A DNA stretch of 64,000 nucleotides from Halichondria panicea (Eukaryota > Porifera > Demospongiae > Suberitida > Halichondriidae): contig NC_087388.1 of NCBI RefSeq assembly GCF_963675165.1, forward strand, positions 4,345,047 through 4,409,046, given 5' to 3'. Below the pieces are notes generated by a model. It saw only the letters and a list, made by a program, of their open reading frames with translations. It was not told the DNA's origin and did not search any database. A program made the translations under genes and the position numbers. Below, piece by piece: positions 60,547 to 64,000 of this stretch (position 1 is its first letter; every line of letters begins with the position of its first letter).

Positions 60547-62040
60547 CGTCATGTGGCTATAGCTAATATAAGGCCCTGGCAAATTATGCCCGCATAATTA
60601 TTTTGGGGTTAGTTCATTATGCAGCATAATTGGGGCATAAAGTATAGGATATATACTAGGTTAAATTTGTGAAATTGGATTTGGAAATTAGTCAAATCCA
60701 TGGTCCTCTGCTGCCGCTGCTAAACGTGTTTCAGTTTTTCTTTTAAAAAACCGTAATTCTTACACCATTACAGTGATTACGGTGAATATAATATATTTGC
60801 TCTTCCTGTTAGTAGGGGTTGGTAGATTATGCTGCATGGCATAATTTTGAGCATAATAGGTACATTTTTGGGTGAGAATTCTGGCATAATAGGCACATTT
60901 TTAACAATATGAGCAGGTTTTACAGAAATACATGTCAGTAAGAGTCATAGCATAAACATTTGGAAGTATACTGCATGGTACATGGTTAATTATCTCCTAT
61001 ATCATAATAGTGTATAGATATAGAGTCACACAATAATAAGCTCCAACCTGCTAAAAGTTAGCATTTTACATGCGGCATACTTGTCAACCACATAATATCT
61101 AAATGAAGTCGAAATTATATATAGACATGACTGTCACAGCAGTATAATTATATAGTGACTATAATTATTAGGCCATGCCCTCAGCATCAAATTTGGCAGT
61201 TTGCCAAAACAGTTAAATATCACGTGACCACAATTAATATAAACAGGAGTCAAAATTTGTGCAATAATTGAAAACACACACACTGAACTGTACTGTCAAT
61301 CCTATGTACAATCTGTACTGAATAATTATACATAAGCAAAATATACAGCAATAATAATTAAATAATGTATAAAAGTCATACATTTCATACATTTTAAACA
61401 CGTATCATAATTGTTCACAGCATACAGAGTGTACGTATTATTATTATATGGCCAGACTCAAGTTCCACAAAAGTTCTATATAGTGGACCTTGTTGTCTCT
61501 GCATGGAAACACAGTGAAAACAATTAAAATATGAACTTGTATGTTTTACGTGACATGGAATTCTATATCCATTGCCGCCATTCCGCTTGCTTATATACAC
61601 GAGCTCCATATAATTATAGATATATCATCATCAGTTTAATATAGCTAATTTTAAAAGCAACACTTTTATGAACAGTTTTATGCATATTGTTATGTTAGGC
61701 TGTTGTCTGTGGAGAATATTGAAAAAAGCTGTTCCTTTTGATTATAGGCTAAAGATGAGTCACATGCATGCAACAATGACTTTACTGTTGAATTTCGCAC
61801 CTGATCAAGCCTAATCGAGGTATACTTGCGTCGTACTTCTTTTGACTGTGTCATGTTGACCATTTGCAGAAATGATCGACGCTGCTAAAAAGGATGCTAA
61901 AAGTTTGAAGTCATTAATTGCATGGCTAAACAGCTTTGCAGCTTTTTTTCACTCTAACAGCTACCAATATAGCTCTACAGATTACATTGTATAAGGATTC
62001 TTATTATGCCTCGGTGCGCATGCGCAAGCGAGGTATACGG

Positions 62041-62042
<2 letters not shown>

Positions 62043-62076
<34 letters not shown>
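62043..62076. repeat. GT dinucleotide microsatellite
   Basis: About 17 GT units without interruption. Confidence 0.95.
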
Positions 62077-62079
<3 letters not shown>

Positions 62080-62679
62080 CTGCTACAGCTGCTCAAGGAT
62101 GAATCAAGTGCAAGTAAGAGTTTCTATAGGCTTCTAGTCATGTTTACTTGGATTTTAATTTGGGGATTTGCAAAATAATGCTTCGTTCTTGAGTTATGCT
62201 TAGTTTTTCAGAAGAGCACGTAGCCAAACGTGTTTACCGAATGTTGCTACTCTACTTAGTAGTTAGCTATGCACTAGAACGCTAGCTATTGGTAGCTGCA
62301 AGAGTGAGAAGAGAGCTGCAAGGCTCTGCAGACGGCAGCCTGACTATTTTAGACTTGAACTTTTGGCATCGATCGTTTTTAACAACAATCATGGTTGATC
62401 ATTACCAACTCCTTGAGTTTGCATCATGATTGGACTGAATAAAAGCAGCTTTATGTTATGTAGCTTTGGCATCTCCACCAAGGTATCAGCACCTGCGGTG
62501 CTTTCATTACTAACTGCAGCTCTAGCTGTCTGTGGAAGGCCTCATTGAACTGCAATGTGCAAGGTATAACATATAATTAATTATGCATGCTTCCTAGTTT
62601 GAAAACAAAACAAGAACCTGGCTGAGCTAGGGTTTCCAGATGAGCAGACATAGAATATGCACACATACGAACAAACCAA

Positions 62680-64000
62680 CTAAAGTGTCACGAGCTTAAT
62701 AAAATGTGTGGTATTTATATAATTGTACGTACATTGAGTGAAATGCTGACAGATTTCATCAGCTATCTTCTCTTTTCTCAGTTTCAGTAACAACTCCAGC
62801 AGAGCTCTGTAAGTTGCTGCATAAGGATTGTGCGTTTTCCAGAAAGTAAAGCATTTTATCATGGCTACTTGAGTTCCTTCTCTATAGAACAACATATTCA
62901 CATCAGCTTGTTCAGCAGGAGTTAATCCCATGGATTTAGAATAGATCATCACACCATCAAAATATTCGGTCAGGTAGGGAAATTCAGAATCACTTATTTC
63001 ACTGCTGAGTTGCTCACCAGTCAGATTGTATAGTCTTATTAGTTTTTGGAGAGTAACTCGATGTGCGGATGGTCCTATATAGAGGAAGCAAACAATTGAA
63101 TCCAGCAAAAAAACATACAATTAAAACGACTGTTACCAGCAAATGATGAGGTTGGAATTCCAACTTTCTGGACTCGAGCGGTTGGGTATTGGAGCCTTTC
63201 CGATGACAGTGACCCCGTATCTACATAAAATATTCAGTAAACAACAGCTAGTGTTACAGTTTGTTGAACAATCAAACCTGATGATGGCGTCTTCACAATG
63301 GATTTAGAGCCAGATTCATTATCTGCATGTCAATTAGCAGACACTGAAATATACACTGACGTTAAAACAACTTACCTGCATCGTAAATTTTGTAAAAACA
63401 CCATTCTTTATGTCCAGTTGGTGTTGTTCCGTGGTGAGGGCATATCCCACTGAGTTCACCTTTGTGGGTGATGATCCTAACCAAAGTTATAATAAGGCTC
63501 CCTATAATTTGTACAATGCTAAGAGTGCAATCTATGTACAATAAAATAATCGTATGATGTGGTATTACCGACTGCCATGGAGAGTGTACAGCAATTAATC
63601 CTCATATCACATCCGGTCCAGTAATTGCACATCGCCACTAACAGCGTGCAATTACCTGTCCAGTAATTGCACGCTGTCAATGACAACATATATTGTTTTC
63701 GAATAACGGCCACAGCCGAAAATATTACAGGAATCATGATTAGAAATCAATAGTACGGCTACTCGTGCAATAAGGGATTAATAGCACTCATAACAAGCAC
63801 TGGCAAGGTTAATAGCACTCGGCTGCGCCTCGTGCAATTATAGTATATAATTATAGCCTTGCCATTGCTTGTTACTCGCGCTATTAAATAAATCCTAATA
63901 AATAAATAAAGTATGTTATTATATCCAAAGTACGCATTCTAGTGCACGTGCTATCACTTACAACTTGATGAGCTTGAATGACATATGACTCTTGCTACAT
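62680..64000 (-). CDS. Death-fold-like domain protein, 3' part (partial)
   Basis: Minus-strand exons in phase: 64000-63962 (enters from outside the window), 63476-63376, 63322-63278, 63220-63137, and 63074 to either a stop at 62680 or a GTACGT donor at 62733. If spliced there, a short last exon ending at about 62551 is possible. The last exon encodes about 115 residues in an all-helical pattern (LQKLIRLYNLTGEQLSSEIS ... ALLELLLKLRKEKIADEICQ); the central tryptophan in CFTFWKTHNP and the final LRKEKIADEI match the rhythm of death-fold domains. Upstream is a Ser-rich linker and a C/H-rich segment (GELSGICPHHGTTPTGHKEW). Death-fold proteins act as adaptors by self-association. The fold call is by pattern and is tentative. 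Confidence 0.6.
63567..63885. mobile_element. Family F repeat, copy 3 (inverted)
   Basis: Reverse-complement match to 1757-2080, including GGCTACTCGTGCAATAAGGG and TTCGAATAACGGCCAC. It lies in an intron of the death-fold-like gene. Confidence 0.7.

Larger units (their letters stand above)
59570..62679. other. Gene-poor stretch with short repeats
   Basis: No coding exon is supported. It has a 68-bp TAGCCTCGA-family element (60479-60546), a lone right end GGCCTGGGACCGAGGCTA at 60143-60160, the 60297-60455 repeat and a GT microsatellite (62043-62076). 60560-60900 has scattered GGCATAAT/GCATAATAGG motifs. Confidence 0.5.

Noticed and set aside
1-64000. CRISPR array, operon, phage or other bacterial system
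   Set aside because: All supported genes have GT-AG introns and animal domain types; the tandem arrays have no spacer structure.
1-64000. tRNA or rRNA genes
   Set aside because: I saw no cloverleaf with A and B boxes and no rRNA core sequence; a covariance-model search would settle it.

Overview
The window is eukaryotic, animal-type DNA: AT-rich, with genes broken into many small exons by GT-AG introns, and with animal signalling families (RAF kinase, two-domain receptor tyrosine phosphatase, SH2 domain, USP4/15-type deubiquitinase). Compact introns full of short inverted-repeat elements, a single-exon TKL-type kinase, sushi/Ig receptors and a death-fold-like protein suggest a sponge (Porifera, perhaps a haplosclerid demosponge such as Amphimedon). 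That placement is inference. All exon models below were built by hand from ORFs, splice signals, phase continuity and remembered family motifs; no search was run.

Layout. 0.66-9.65 kb (+): a 21-exon gene that joins a complete protein kinase domain (one exon) to a DUSP-UBL-USP deubiquitinase of USP4/11/15 type whose catalytic cysteine is a serine codon. All phases close to 1087 codons plus stop. This is the most unusual object in the window. 9.66-17.8 kb: terminal-inverted-repeat (TIR) elements, an SH2-only gene (-), a small two-exon gene of unknown function (+) and a long tandem repeat. 17.85-45.31 kb (-): a 22-exon RAF kinase gene (933 aa) with BRS, Ras-binding, C1 and kinase domains. Its 11.6-kb intron 10 contains three complete two-exon genes for secreted proteins on the opposite strand; two have PLAT-like patterns. 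Another RAF intron carries a 60-bp tandem array. 45.62-50.43 kb (+): a 7-exon glycerophosphocholine acyltransferase (GPC1/DUF2838) gene, head-to-head with RAF across 309 bp. 51.3-54.5 kb: decayed relatives of the next gene and retroelement relics. 54.67-59.57 kb (+): a 19-exon receptor tyrosine phosphatase (994 aa: Ig-like, sushi, TM, active D1, altered D2). 62.68-64.0 kb (-): the 3' part of a gene with a death-fold-like domain, running off the window.

The non-genic space is mostly short inverted-repeat elements. At least two families can be defined by target-site duplications: one with CATAGAT termini and 7-bp duplications (four copies), one with TAGCCTCGA termini and 9-bp duplications. Several genes concern phosphotyrosine, Ras or ubiquitin signalling, but nothing in the sequence shows that they work as one system.
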